DNA from: an uncultured Lacinutrix sp.
GTDB lineage: Bacteria; Bacteroidota; Bacteroidia; Flavobacteriales; Flavobacteriaceae
Direction of reading: 5' to 3'
Length of the DNA stretch: 64,000 nucleotides
Assembly: GCA_937129145.1 (NCBI GenBank)
Contig: CAKZMU010000009.1
Span: 144,551 to 208,550, forward strand
This document shows, in pieces, positions 17,207 to 26,395 of the stretch. Below the pieces are notes generated by a model. That model did no database searches and had not been told where the DNA came from. It worked only from the letters and a program-made list of their open reading frames with translations. How positions within the stretch are numbered: the stretch's first letter is position 1; each line of letters starts with the position of its first letter. Made by a program: the position numbers and the translations under genes.

Positions 17207-18817
17207 ATGAAAAGACTTAACCTCTTTATCTTAGGCATAGCAACAACTGCTGTGTTATTTGGCTGTGGCTCTTCAGCAGCTATTTTATCAACACCTATAG
17301 AGAATATTGATAATACACCTTTAAAATATACCGAGCTAACAGAAAACGAATCAAAAAACTGGATGCATCTGGATTTAGTAAAAGACACCATTCCAGGAAT
17401 GAGTGTTAATAAAGCCTATAACGAAGTAATTAAAAACAAAAAAGGACAAACCGTTATTGTGGCTGTTATTGATGCAGGAATAGACACTAAACACGAAGAC
17501 CTTGATGATGTAATCTGGGTTAACAAAAAAGAAATTCCCAACAATAATAAAGATGATGACAACAATGGCTATGTAGATGACATTCACGGTTGGAATTTTT
17601 TAGGCGACACTTATGACGAGCAACTTGAATATGTGCGTATATTGGCGAGTGGTAATAAAAACAATCCAAGATATGCCGAAGCGCAAGCAGAATACAATAA
17701 AGAATATCAAGAATATAGGGGTTTGAAAGCTCAGTACGACCAAATTGTTCAGCAAATAGAAACCTCACATAAAGCTGTTGCAAAACACTTAAAAAAAGAA
17801 AACTACACTAAAGAAGAGGTGTTTGCCATAAAAACAACCGACCAAGCATTGCTTAGGGATGTTTCAGTCATTCAACAAACCTATGGTTTTGGCATTGGTT
17901 CTGTTAAAGAAACCATTGATGCTATTAAAAGCGACCTAAAAAACATTAACGAACGATTAAATGTGCACCTAAACAAAAACCTAAAAGGCAGAAAAACAGG
18001 GGACGACCCTAATGATTTTTCGCAAACTGTTTACGGAAACAATAATGTTAACCCTGCTAAAAAGGAAGAATTACACGGTACGCACGTTGCAGGTGTTATT
18101 GCCGCAGAACGCAATAACGGTAAAGGCATGAACGGTGTTGCCAATAACGTGAAAATAATGGCATTAAGAGCAGTACCAAATGGCGACGAATACGATAAAG
18201 ATGTAGCTTTGGCGATACGATACGCTGTAGATAATGGTGCAAAAATTATTAACGGAAGTTTTGGTAAATATTATTCGCCGCATAGCGATAAAGTACAAGA
18301 AGCTATAAAATATGCTAGTAAAAACGATGTCCTTTTTGTTAGTTCGTCAGGAAATGACGCATTAAACGTTGATAAAAAACCAAGTTTTCCAAATGACCAA
18401 AAAAATGATTCCGAAATTGTTGACACCTTTATATCGGTTGGTGCCATAAACTCAAAATACGGCTCAAATTTGGTGGCTTCATTTTCAAATTACGGAAAGA
18501 AAAATGTGGATGTGTTTGCGCCTGGATATCAAATATATTCACCAAAACCAAATAATGAATACGACTTTATAGACGGAACTTCCTTTTCTGCACCTGCTGT
18601 TTCGGGTGTTGCAGCTTTAATACGTTCGTACTATCCTAAGCTCACAGCAACACAGGTGAAACAAATAATTATGGACTCTGGTTTACAGCTTCCTGCAAAA
18701 GTAACGGTTCCCGGAAGTGAGAATTCCGTTAAATCTTTTGGAGAACTGTCAAAATCTTCTAAACTTGTAAACGCTTATAACGCCTTAATAATGGCAAGCA
18801 AAATATCATCAAATTAA
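17207..18817 (+). CDS. S8 (subtilisin-like) serine peptidase lipoprotein
   Basis: A 536-residue subtilase with an intact triad: Asp89 in VIVAVIDAGID, His290 in HGTHVAG and Ser459 in GTSFSAPAVSG. A lipobox (VLFGCG, Cys20) indicates anchoring to the membrane. An insertion of about 150 residues (about 130-285) separates Asp from His, rich in Lys/Glu and likely helical (YNKEYQEYRGLKAQYDQIVQQ); such inserts occur in Bacteroidota S8 peptidases. Sits between an MBL hydrolase and an M1 peptidase gene, all rightward with short gaps. Confidence 0.94.
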   Translation: MKRLNLFILGIATTAVLFGCGSSAAILSTPIENIDNTPLKYTELTENESKNWMHLDLVKDTIPGMSVNKAYNEVIKNKKGQTVIVAVIDAGIDTKHEDLDDVIWVNKKEIPNNNKDDDNNGYVDDIHGWNFLGDTYDEQLEYVRILASGNKNNPRYAEAQAEYNKEYQEYRGLKAQYDQIVQQIETSHKAVAKHLKKENYTKEEVFAIKTTDQALLRDVSVIQQTYGFGIGSVKETIDAIKSDLKNINERLNVHLNKNLKGRKTGDDPNDFSQTVYGNNNVNPAKKEELHGTHVAGVIAAERNNGKGMNGVANNVKIMALRAVPNGDEYDKDVALAIRYAVDNGAKIINGSFGKYYSPHSDKVQEAIKYASKNDVLFVSSSGNDALNVDKKPSFPNDQKNDSEIVDTFISVGAINSKYGSNLVASFSNYGKKNVDVFAPGYQIYSPKPNNEYDFIDGTSFSAPAVSGVAALIRSYYPKLTATQVKQIIMDSGLQLPAKVTVPGSENSVKSFGELSKSSKLVNAYNALIMASKISSN

Positions 18818-18828
18818 TATTTTATTTT

Positions 18829-20757
18829 ATGAAAACTCTATTCTCAAGAATTCTTTTAATAGCCATCTTTTTAGTTGGCGTTAAATCAAACGCTCAAAAC
18901 AACAATCCTAATCCAGGGTATTGGCAACAACACGTTGATTATACCATGGAAATTGATATGGATGTTGAAACATTTCAGTATCAAGGAAAGCAAAAATTGG
19001 TGTATACAAACAACTCACCAGATGTTCTAGACCGTGTGTTTTATCATTTATACTTAAATGCATTTCAACCTGGAAGCAATATGGATATGCGTTTGCAAAA
19101 TATTGCAGACCCAGACGGACGAATGACAACAAATGTTGGTACAAAAGAAAATCCAATTATTGAAAGTAGGATTAGCAAGCTAAAACCAAATGAAATTGGT
19201 TATATAAAAGTAGCCTCTTTAACTCAAAATGGAAAACCGCTAGAGTACGATGTTGTAGATACTGTTTTAGAGGTAAAATTGGCGACACCAATAAAACCAG
19301 GTGAAAAAGCCACTTTTGATATGGTTTTTAGCGCTCAAGTGCCTTTGCAAATTAGAAGAAATGGTAGAAATAGTAGAGAAGGTATCGATTTATCCATGGC
19401 GCAATGGTATCCTAAATTAGCTGAGTATGATTTTGAAGGATGGCATGCCGACTCATATATAGCAAGAGAATTTCATGGCGTATGGGGAGATTTTGATGTA
19501 AAAATTACAATAGATAGAAATTACGTAATAGGTGGTACAGGCTACCTTCAAAATCCAGAAGAAATTGGGCATGGTTATGATGCCAATAAAACAAAAGGGC
19601 CTATAGGTTCTGGTGAAAAATTAACTTGGCATTTTAAAGCACCTAATGTTCATGACTATACTTGGGCTGCAGACCCAGATTACAACCATGATACGCTGCA
19701 AGTACCAAATGGACCTATGCTTCATTTTCTCTGGAAAGAGAACCCTGAAACCAATGAGAATTGGAAAAAATTACAACCTGTAACTTCAAAGCTCATGCAA
19801 TATTTTAGTGAGCATATTGGTAAATACCCTTATGAGCAATATTCGGTTATTCAAGGTGGTGATGGTGGTATGGAATACGCTATGTGTACCTTAATTACTG
19901 GAGGTAGAAGTTTAAACGGTTTAGTTGGTGTGACATCGCATGAAATGGCGCATACGTGGTTTCAGTTTTTATTGGCTACAAACGAGGGAAAACACGAATG
20001 GATGGACGAAGGATTTACTAGCTATATAAGTTCGTCTGCGATGAATGAAATTTCTGGTAGAAACAGAGAAAATCCACATATTGGTTCGTATATGGGTTAT
20101 ATTAGATTGGCAAACTCAGGTTTAGAGCAGCCACTTACCACTCATGCTGACCGTTACGCTATTAATGGTGCTTATGGGACAGCTGCTTATAGTAAAGGTG
20201 CTGTATTTATGGCGCAATTAGGCTATGTAATTGGTGAAGACAATTTAAAGAAAACCATCAAAAAGTATTTTGATGATTATGCGTTTTCACATCCAACACC
20301 AATTGATGTTATCCGTTCTGCTGAAAAAGTATCTGGATTAGAATTGGATTGGTATTTAATGGATTTTGGGCAAACAACCAATACTATTGACTACGGAGTG
20401 ACGTCGGTTGAGGCAACTGATAAGGGCTCAAAAATCACCCTTGACAGAAAAGGCTTAATGCCAATGCCTATTGATTTAAGAGTTGAATATACTGATGGCA
20501 CTACTGAAGATTTTTACATTCCATTAGAAATGATGCGAGGTGAAAAACCAACACCAGTTTCAACAAAGGTGTTACCTGATTGGTCTTGGGCTAATCAAAC
20601 GTTTAGTTTTGGTATTCCTACAGATAAAAGCAAAATTAAGTCTGTAACCATTGACCCTATTAAGAAAATGGCAGATGTTGATGCTACAAACAATACTTTA
20701 AATGTTCAAGAGCCAAAAGAAGAGTCAATAAAAAAAGACTCTAAAATAAAGGGCTAA
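18829..20757 (+). CDS. M1 family metallopeptidase
   Basis: A 642-residue gluzincin aminopeptidase with signal peptide (ending SNAQ). Zinc motif HEMAH (371-375) with third ligand Glu394 in WMDEGF, the exact HEXXH-X18-E spacing. The GGMEYA exopeptidase motif appears as GGDGGMEYAM. The C-terminus ends in a Lys/Glu-rich tail (NVQEPKEESIKKDSKIKG). It follows the S8 peptidase by 11 bases. Probably periplasmic peptide degradation. Confidence 0.94.
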   Translation: MKTLFSRILLIAIFLVGVKSNAQNNNPNPGYWQQHVDYTMEIDMDVETFQYQGKQKLVYTNNSPDVLDRVFYHLYLNAFQPGSNMDMRLQNIADPDGRMTTNVGTKENPIIESRISKLKPNEIGYIKVASLTQNGKPLEYDVVDTVLEVKLATPIKPGEKATFDMVFSAQVPLQIRRNGRNSREGIDLSMAQWYPKLAEYDFEGWHADSYIAREFHGVWGDFDVKITIDRNYVIGGTGYLQNPEEIGHGYDANKTKGPIGSGEKLTWHFKAPNVHDYTWAADPDYNHDTLQVPNGPMLHFLWKENPETNENWKKLQPVTSKLMQYFSEHIGKYPYEQYSVIQGGDGGMEYAMCTLITGGRSLNGLVGVTSHEMAHTWFQFLLATNEGKHEWMDEGFTSYISSSAMNEISGRNRENPHIGSYMGYIRLANSGLEQPLTTHADRYAINGAYGTAAYSKGAVFMAQLGYVIGEDNLKKTIKKYFDDYAFSHPTPIDVIRSAEKVSGLELDWYLMDFGQTTNTIDYGVTSVEATDKGSKITLDRKGLMPMPIDLRVEYTDGTTEDFYIPLEMMRGEKPTPVSTKVLPDWSWANQTFSFGIPTDKSKIKSVTIDPIKKMADVDATNNTLNVQEPKEESIKKDSKIKG

Positions 20758-20784
20758 AACCTAAATAAATTACGAGTGTATTAT

Positions 20785-20814
20785 AAAAAAGCGTCTTAGT
20801 TAAGACGCTTTTTT
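20785..20814 (+). terminator. Rho-independent terminator after the M1 peptidase gene
   Basis: Perfect 14-bp stem AAAAAAGCGTCTTA / TAAGACGCTTTTTT with a short GT loop, 28 bases after the stop codon. The T-tract is part of the 3' arm. Confidence 0.88.
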
Positions 20815-20938
20815 GTACCATATAAGGTGCTTCATCATAAAATTTAAGCCATGTTAAATTACCACTAATTCGTTTTTTAAAACATGATTTTTATCATACC
20901 TGAATTGAGTGTTGTATCTTGCCGTTTTTAAGCTATAA

Positions 20939-21316
20939 ATGGACACAACGTATTCTAAAAAAGAACGGTTAAAAAGCAAGAAACTCATTGATAAAATGTT
21001 CTTGGAAGGGCGCTCAGTATCGGTGTATCCATTACGGCTGGTCTATCTAGAAACCTCGTTTAATGATGATATTATGATTAAAACAGGTGTTTCTGTTAGT
21101 AGGCGTCATTTTAAAAGTGCTGTTGATAGAAACAGGGTAAAACGGTTAATGAGAGAGGCTTACCGATTAAATAAACCCATATTTTTTAACAACTTTTCAA
21201 CACAATGTGCGTTTATGATTTTGTACATTGGGACTTCAACACCTACTCTTAAAAAAATTGAAACTAAAATGAATTTGTTATTTAACAAATTCCATGAAGA
21301 CATCAAGAAGAATTAA
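20939..21316 (+). CDS. rnpA: Ribonuclease P protein component
   Basis: A 125-residue basic protein, the protein subunit of the RNase P ribozyme that trims tRNA 5' ends. The start YSKKERLKSKKLIDKMFLEGRS and the signature GVSVSRRHFKSAVDRNRVKRLMREAYRLNK (the RNR motif) are diagnostic. Unlike many bacteria there is no rpmH in front. It is immediately followed by the S41 peptidase gene, an arrangement I associate with flavobacteria. Confidence 0.97.
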   Translation: MDTTYSKKERLKSKKLIDKMFLEGRSVSVYPLRLVYLETSFNDDIMIKTGVSVSRRHFKSAVDRNRVKRLMREAYRLNKPIFFNNFSTQCAFMILYIGTSTPTLKKIETKMNLLFNKFHEDIKKN

Positions 21317-21326
21317 AATTATTGTT

Positions 21327-22961
21327 ATGAAACACTTTTTGAAAAAGAAATTTATACTTCCAATACTAGCTACATTAGTGCTGCTATCCGCTTCTGCCTT
21401 TAAAAGCGACTTCTTTGAAATTGCAAAGCAAATAGAAATATTTACTACCATGTTTAAGGAGGTAAACATGAATTATGTGGACGAAACCAATCCCGCCGAT
21501 TTAATGGATACTGCTATTAAAAGCATGCTTAAAGAGCTTGACCCTTACACCGTTTTTTATAACGAACAAGATGTTGAAGCCTCTCGTATAGATAATACTG
21601 GTGATTATACAGGTATTGGCGCAAGCGTGAGAACTTTAAAAGACAAGTTGGTAATTATTGAGCCTTACAAAGATTATCCAGCTGACCAAGCTGGTTTAAA
21701 AGCTGGTGACGAAATTATTAAAGTAGAAGATATTACTGTAGCATCATTTAAAGAAAACGCTGGCGATTTATTACGTGGCGCACCAGGGTCTAAGGTTAAT
21801 GTTACTTATTTACGGCAAGGAGAGGCAAGAACTGCTACTATAACACGTCAAGAAGTTGAAGTTGGTGCAGTACCTTTTTACGACATGGTGAATGATAATA
21901 CTGGGTATATTGCTTTGTCAAAATTTACACGTACAGCCTCTAAAGAAACAGAAAATGCTCTTAAAGAATTAAAAGCTGATGGCGCTAAATCCATTATTTT
22001 AGATTTAAGAGGAAACCTAGGTGGTTTGTTGCTGGAAGCTGTTAATATTGTTAATTTGTTTGTTGACAAAGGGCAATTGGTGGTTACAACCAAATCTAAA
22101 GTAGAGAAATACAATAAAACGTATTACACGCAAAATCAACCTATTGACACCGAAATTCCTCTAGTGGTTTTAATAGATGGTAGAAGCGCATCGGCTAGTG
22201 AGATTGTTTCTGGTTCGTTACAAGACCTTGATAGGGCTGTAATTGTTGGTGTACGTAGTTTTGGTAAGGGTTTGGTACAAAGACCTAAACCACTTACTTA
22301 TGGAACGCAAATTAAGGTCACTATTTCAAGATATTATACACCTTCTGGTCGTTGTATTCAGGCGTTGGATTATTGGAACAGGGATGGGCAAGGAAATGCG
22401 GTTCGTGTAAAACAAGAAAATTTCAATGAATTTAAAACCAAAAATGGTCGTTCGGTTTTTGATGGTGGTGGTATTCAACCAGATATTATTATTGAAGATG
22501 CAAAATCATCTACAATTACAAAAGCAATAACCAACGGTGATTATATTTTCAATTTCGCAACAGACTATTACTATAAAAACACTGTTGATGATTTAATGAG
22601 CTTTAATTTAACTGATGCTGACTTTAAAAATTTTAAAGCTTATTTAGAAGTGAATAATTTTGATTTTAAAACCGAAACAGAAGCTCAATTAACTAAATTA
22701 ATGGAGACAGCAAAGAGCGAAAATATTGATAAAACACTTCAAAACGACTATTTTAAGTTCGTTTCAACCCTAAAATCGTACAAAAACAAAGCAATCGACG
22801 AAAATAAAAGCCAGTTAACCTCATTATTGGAAAATGAAATCATTAAGCGATATTTTTACAGGGAAGGGCTTCATGAGTACTATTTAGCTCATAATAAAGA
22901 GGTTAAAAAGGCTGTTGAAGTACTTAGTGACGCCAACACCTATAGAAGTTATTTGAACTAG
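21327..22961 (+). CDS. S41 family C-terminal processing peptidase (CtpA/Prc-like)
   Basis: A 544-residue periplasmic serine peptidase with N-terminal membrane anchor/signal (FILPILATLVLLSASAF). PDZ domain around residues 85-175 (GIGASVRTLKDKLVII... GLKAGDEIIKVEDITV) and the Ser/Lys catalytic core: GRSASASEIV (Ser289) and GKGLVQ (Lys). The frame opens at 21294, which would overlap rnpA by 23 bases; the second ATG at 21327 places the signal peptide directly at the start, so I prefer it. C-terminal about 130-residue helical extension follows the catalytic domain. Confidence 0.94.
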   Translation: MKHFLKKKFILPILATLVLLSASAFKSDFFEIAKQIEIFTTMFKEVNMNYVDETNPADLMDTAIKSMLKELDPYTVFYNEQDVEASRIDNTGDYTGIGASVRTLKDKLVIIEPYKDYPADQAGLKAGDEIIKVEDITVASFKENAGDLLRGAPGSKVNVTYLRQGEARTATITRQEVEVGAVPFYDMVNDNTGYIALSKFTRTASKETENALKELKADGAKSIILDLRGNLGGLLLEAVNIVNLFVDKGQLVVTTKSKVEKYNKTYYTQNQPIDTEIPLVVLIDGRSASASEIVSGSLQDLDRAVIVGVRSFGKGLVQRPKPLTYGTQIKVTISRYYTPSGRCIQALDYWNRDGQGNAVRVKQENFNEFKTKNGRSVFDGGGIQPDIIIEDAKSSTITKAITNGDYIFNFATDYYYKNTVDDLMSFNLTDADFKNFKAYLEVNNFDFKTETEAQLTKLMETAKSENIDKTLQNDYFKFVSTLKSYKNKAIDENKSQLTSLLENEIIKRYFYREGLHEYYLAHNKEVKKAVEVLSDANTYRSYLN

Positions 22962-22965
22962 AATT

Positions 22966-23811
22966 ATGATTAAAAAAATTCTATACATACTATTAATTTT
23001 TGGAAACTTTATGTTTGCTCAAACCGAGTTAAAACATGAGGTGTATTTTGATACAGACCAGTACGAAGTATCTCAAATTGAAATTAACAGATTGCTTCTT
23101 TTTATTACGGATATTCAAAACCAGGATATAGAAAAAATTTCCATTTACGGGTTTTGTGATGATATTGGTAGCGACCATTATAACCTTCAATTATCGCAAA
23201 ACCGAGCAAACGAAATTAAATCTATTTTTTCTGAACATGAAATTGATAATACGTTAATTAGCAATGTTGATGGAAAAGGAGAGGTACTTTTAAAAACCGT
23301 GAATACTGTTGATGCTGATATTATTAGAGGCTTAAACCGAAAAGTAGAAATTATTGCTTACGTATATATTCCGCCTCGTCCAGAAGTTATTAAGGAAGAG
23401 GAAACTATGGAAAGTGCTTTAAAAGGCGATTTAAAAGTAGGCGATAAAGTGGTTTTAGATAACATATTGTTTAAGACAGGATATAGCGAAATCTTACCTG
23501 AATCTATGGAAACGCTTGAAAAAATTGCAGCACTTTTAAAAGAACGAAATGATATCTATTTCACTATTCAAGGTCATGTGTGTTGTACAAAAAACACTAT
23601 GGATGCAGTAGATAGAAAAACAAAAAAACGTAACCTATCCGAAGCTAGAGCACGTTACATTTACTACTATTTATCGCGAAAAGGTGTTAGTAAAAAACGA
23701 ATGCGTTATGAAGGTATGCGACGAAAACAACCACTAGGTGGCGACCCAAAATATGACAGACGTGTAGAAATTTTGGTGACACGTATCATTAAAAATGATG
23801 ATAATAATTAA
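22966..23811 (+). CDS. OmpA-family protein with two OmpA-like domains
   Basis: A 281-residue periplasmic/outer-membrane protein (signal ending FMFAQ). The N-terminal half has a degenerate OmpA-like fold (HEVYFDTDQYEVSQIE... IYGFCDDIGSDHYNLQLSQNRANEIK), and the C-terminal half a second (LDNILFKTGYSEILPESMETLEKIAALL... LSEARARYIYYYLSRKG). OmpA domains bind peptidoglycan. The second copy has a Cys-Cys (VCCTK) in the loop where a conserved peptidoglycan-contacting Asp is expected, so binding may differ. It follows the S41 gene by four bases and overlaps the convergent GNAT gene by four. Confidence 0.9.
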   Translation: MIKKILYILLIFGNFMFAQTELKHEVYFDTDQYEVSQIEINRLLLFITDIQNQDIEKISIYGFCDDIGSDHYNLQLSQNRANEIKSIFSEHEIDNTLISNVDGKGEVLLKTVNTVDADIIRGLNRKVEIIAYVYIPPRPEVIKEEETMESALKGDLKVGDKVVLDNILFKTGYSEILPESMETLEKIAALLKERNDIYFTIQGHVCCTKNTMDAVDRKTKKRNLSEARARYIYYYLSRKGVSKKRMRYEGMRRKQPLGGDPKYDRRVEILVTRIIKNDDNN

Positions 23812-24254
23812 GATTGCTTTATCATAGCAATATGAGGTATACCATCTTCAAGGTACTCCTCTCCTACTTCTTCAAAACCTAAATTATTGTAGAATTTTTT
23901 TAAATAGGTTTGTGCTGAAAGTTTTATAGTGGTTTCATTAAAAACAGCTTCAATTGCTTTTATGGAAGCTTTCATAATATCATAACCATATTTATGTTCA
24001 CGTTCATCTTTACTCACCACTACCCTACCAATACTCGCTTCTTTAAAGTAATCGCCTGGTTTAAAAACCCGTGTGTAAGCAATTATTTTATCGTCTTTTT
24101 TTCCAATAACGTGTAATGCTTTTTGGTCTTTTCCATCCAAATCTTGGTACACGCAATCTTGTTCTACTACAAATACTTCAGTACGTAGTTGCAGTAAATC
24201 ATACAACTCTTTTGTTGTGAGTTCTTGAAAGGTTTTGGTGGTTATTTTTAGCAT
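23808..24254 (-). CDS. GNAT family N-acetyltransferase, ElaA-like
   Basis: A 148-residue acetyltransferase of the ElaA type: LLQLRTEVFVVEQDCVYQDLDGKDQ near the N-terminus, then the acetyl-CoA binding motif GRVVVSKDEREHKYGYDIMK. Substrate unknown for the family. Convergent with the OmpA gene and followed upstream by a palindromic-repeat-bearing spacer. Confidence 0.9.
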   Translation of the reverse strand: MLKITTKTFQELTTKELYDLLQLRTEVFVVEQDCVYQDLDGKDQKALHVIGKKDDKIIAYTRVFKPGDYFKEASIGRVVVSKDEREHKYGYDIMKASIKAIEAVFNETTIKLSAQTYLKKFYNNLGFEEVGEEYLEDGIPHIAMIKQS

Positions 24255-24315
24255 ATCTTTGTCACACTGAGCGCTCCCGATAACAATCAGAACGAAGTGT
24301 TTTTATATTAATGAG

Positions 24316-24335
24316 ATTCCTGCCTTCGCAGGAAT
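24316..24335. repeat. 20-bp dispersed palindrome (ATTCCTGC family), copy 1
   Basis: ATTCCTGC-CTTC-GCAGGAAT, an 8-bp stem with 4-nt loop. Same element occurs at 27572-27591, 41283-41302 and 41401-41420. It lies two bases past the CDF gene stop, in the spacer before the GNAT gene. Confidence 0.85.
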
Positions 24336-24337
24336 AG

Positions 24338-25258
24338 TTAGTCTTGTACAATCACATCTTTATCATCACACTTACCAAATTCTGGTTGAATGTTCACATG
24401 ATTAATTTCAAATTTATGAAAAAGTATGTCTTCAATAGTATTAAGTATATCATCAAATTCAGATAGCGTGATGTTTTTTTCAAAATCTATATGCGCTTCA
24501 AAATGAATTTCTTCTTCATTTAACTGCCAAACATGAATATGGTGTGTATGCTTTATACCTTCAAGTTTATTTATTTCTGTTACAATTTTATCAATAGGAA
24601 TAGCTTCTGGTGTAAACAACATCAACACTTTGGTAGATGATTTTAATAAATCGTAACCCATCCAAATTAAGTAAATAGCTATTAAAAAAGTAAGCACGCT
24701 ATCTACCCAAAAAACGTTGTAAAACTTCATAAGCAAACCACCTACTAATACAGCTACACTCGCCATCATATCAGTTAGTAAATGCAAATAACCACTTTTC
24801 ATATTCATATTGGCTTCAGAATCTTTTTTTAATAAAAGCACACTAAAACCATTTCCTAAAATTGCTATAACTGATAGCCAGATGACTAAGTTTGATTCTA
24901 TTTCCTGCGGATTTTGAAAACGCTCAACAGCCTCAATAACCAATAAAACAGCCACAATAATGAGTGTAGAAGCATTGATAAACGCTGCTAATATTTCGGC
25001 ACGTTTGTAACCAAATGTTTTATGTAAAGATGCTTTTCTTTTAGCAAGTTTATTAGCTACATAACTCACCACTAATGAAATAACATCACTAAAATTATGT
25101 AGCGCATCACTTAATAAAGCTAAACTCCCCGAAACTATACCTCCAACTACTTGAGCTGCAGTAATTAGAATATTTAAAAAAATAGAAATTAATAAGTTTC
25201 TACCTTGTAAATTTCCATGATTGTGATGTGAATGGTTATGTGAATGCGAGTGACTCAT
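24338..25258 (-). CDS. Cation diffusion facilitator (Zn2+/Co2+-type) efflux protein
   Basis: A 306-residue CDF transporter. A His-rich N-terminus (HSHSHNHSHHNHG) is typical of the CzcD/ZitB Zn subfamily. The metal sites SDALHNFSD (HxxxD) and LLTDMMASV (DxxxD in place of HxxxD) lie in helices II and V. A cytoplasmic C-terminal domain (HTHHIHVWQLNEEEIHFEAHIDF) completes the fold. The helix V motif with Asp rather than His occurs in some Co/Zn/Fe members, so metal preference is uncertain. Confidence 0.92.
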   Translation of the reverse strand: MSHSHSHNHSHHNHGNLQGRNLLISIFLNILITAAQVVGGIVSGSLALLSDALHNFSDVISLVVSYVANKLAKRKASLHKTFGYKRAEILAAFINASTLIIVAVLLVIEAVERFQNPQEIESNLVIWLSVIAILGNGFSVLLLKKDSEANMNMKSGYLHLLTDMMASVAVLVGGLLMKFYNVFWVDSVLTFLIAIYLIWMGYDLLKSSTKVLMLFTPEAIPIDKIVTEINKLEGIKHTHHIHVWQLNEEEIHFEAHIDFEKNITLSEFDDILNTIEDILFHKFEINHVNIQPEFGKCDDKDVIVQD

Positions 25259-25281
25259 GTTATGCTAATTAAAAAATATCA

Positions 25282-25719
25282 TTAGCAAGATGTTGCAGGT
25301 ATTTTATTTACACGATTTTGATGTCTACCACCTTCAAACTCGGTATTTAAAAATGTATCAACCATTTGTAACGCTTGTGGTATTGCGGTGTATCTTGCAG
25401 GAATACATAAAATATTAGCATTGTTATGTTGTCTAGTAAGTTCTACTATTTCCTTGTTCCAACATAAGCCAGCTCTAACTTCTTGATATTTATTAGCTGT
25501 CATTGCCACACCATTAGCACTACCACAAATAAGGATACCAAAATCGGCTAATTTATTAACCACATTTTTTGCAACTGGATGTACAAAGTCTGGATAATCT
25601 ACACTATCATTACTATCGGTTCCGTAATTAGTGACTTCTATTCCTTTAGATTCTAAGTGTTTTATGATAGCAAATTTATAATCGGTTCCTGCGTGGTCGT
25701 TTCCTATAGATATTTTCAT
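25282..25719 (-). CDS. rpiB: Ribose-5-phosphate isomerase B
   Basis: A 145-residue RpiB/LacAB isomerase, interconverting ribose-5-phosphate and ribulose-5-phosphate in the non-oxidative pentose phosphate pathway. Substrate-binding GNDHAG (6-11) and catalytic CGSANG (Cys65; family CGxGxG) are present, and the tail GGRHQNRVNKI is standard. Located 23 bases upstream of the CDF gene on the same strand and at the left border of the AT-rich gene-free stretch. Confidence 0.96.
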   Translation of the reverse strand: MKISIGNDHAGTDYKFAIIKHLESKGIEVTNYGTDSNDSVDYPDFVHPVAKNVVNKLADFGILICGSANGVAMTANKYQEVRAGLCWNKEIVELTRQHNNANILCIPARYTAIPQALQMVDTFLNTEFEGGRHQNRVNKIPATSC

Positions 25720-26293
25720 ATAAATGTTTAATTTAATATTAGTAAGACGAAAATTATTTTAAAAAGATGCGTTTTAATAGCATTTATTCTTGGTTATAAA
25801 ATTACAAAATATAACTATGAGCTATTTTAAAGTTGTTAGTTACTTTTTAATTAATTGTTAATATCTAATCATTACTTCTAATAATTAATATTTTATTATT
25901 TCAATATTTTTTTCAAGTAGAAATATGTTTTTAAAATCCAAAATTAGTTGTTGTTAGTAGTTGCACTTTTATTAACCAATAAAAACAGTTTACAAACAGA
26001 AATTCTATAAATAGTTATGAGTTAATAAGTGTTTATAACTAAAATAAAGAGTTGTTAACTTTAGTATCTACTCATCTAATTTTTAATGTTTTAATATATA
26101 AATAAGTTGTTAATTACTATTAAATAGATTGAAGATAACGTAACATCAAAACAAATATTAAAAAAGTTATCCTAGAAATTAACAAGCTATTATAATCATC
26201 ATTTTTATTTTAAATTTTAAAAAAGAAATTGTTATTATAATATTAAATGTTGATAACTGAATTTTTAAATTAATCCATTTAATTTTTAAATGT

Positions 26294-26301
26294 TAGCTTT
26301 G
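26294..26301 (+). promoter_or_regulatory. -7 promoter element, probably for rnr
   Basis: TAGCTTTG matches TAnnTTTG and lies 95 bases before the rnr ATG, giving a leader of about 90 nt that contains the hairpin at 26354-26373. No clear -33 element. Confidence 0.4.
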
Positions 26302-26353
26302 CACTAAACTTAATACACCTTCTTCACTCTATATTAAGTTTAAAAATTAATAG

Positions 26354-26373
26354 ATTCCTAATCTTCTAGGAAT
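26354..26373. repeat. Hairpin in the rnr leader
   Basis: ATTCCTA and TAGGAAT arms around ATCTTC, 23 bases before the rnr ATG. The arms resemble those at 2391-2411 (ATTCC/GGAAT core). In E. coli, mRNAs for RNase E and related enzymes carry 5' hairpins used in autoregulation; that is only an analogy here. Confidence 0.4.
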
Positions 26374-26395
26374 AAGAATATGATAAAAAAAATAA

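Larger units (their letters stand above)
25720..26395. other. 676-bp very AT-rich gene-free stretch; possible replication origin
   Basis: No open frame or RNA gene is apparent between divergent rpiB and rnr. The stretch is almost entirely A/T with repeated GTTGTTAA/GTTAAC-type words (for example 26051-26058, 26105-26112). TGTTGATAA at 26248-26256 is the reverse complement of TTATCAACA, one mismatch from the DnaA box TTATCCACA; TGTTTATAA at 26030-26038 is two mismatches away. Two parS-like sites lie 15-17 kb to the right. An oriC is plausible but unproven; the stretch must also hold the rpiB and rnr promoters. Confidence 0.35.
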
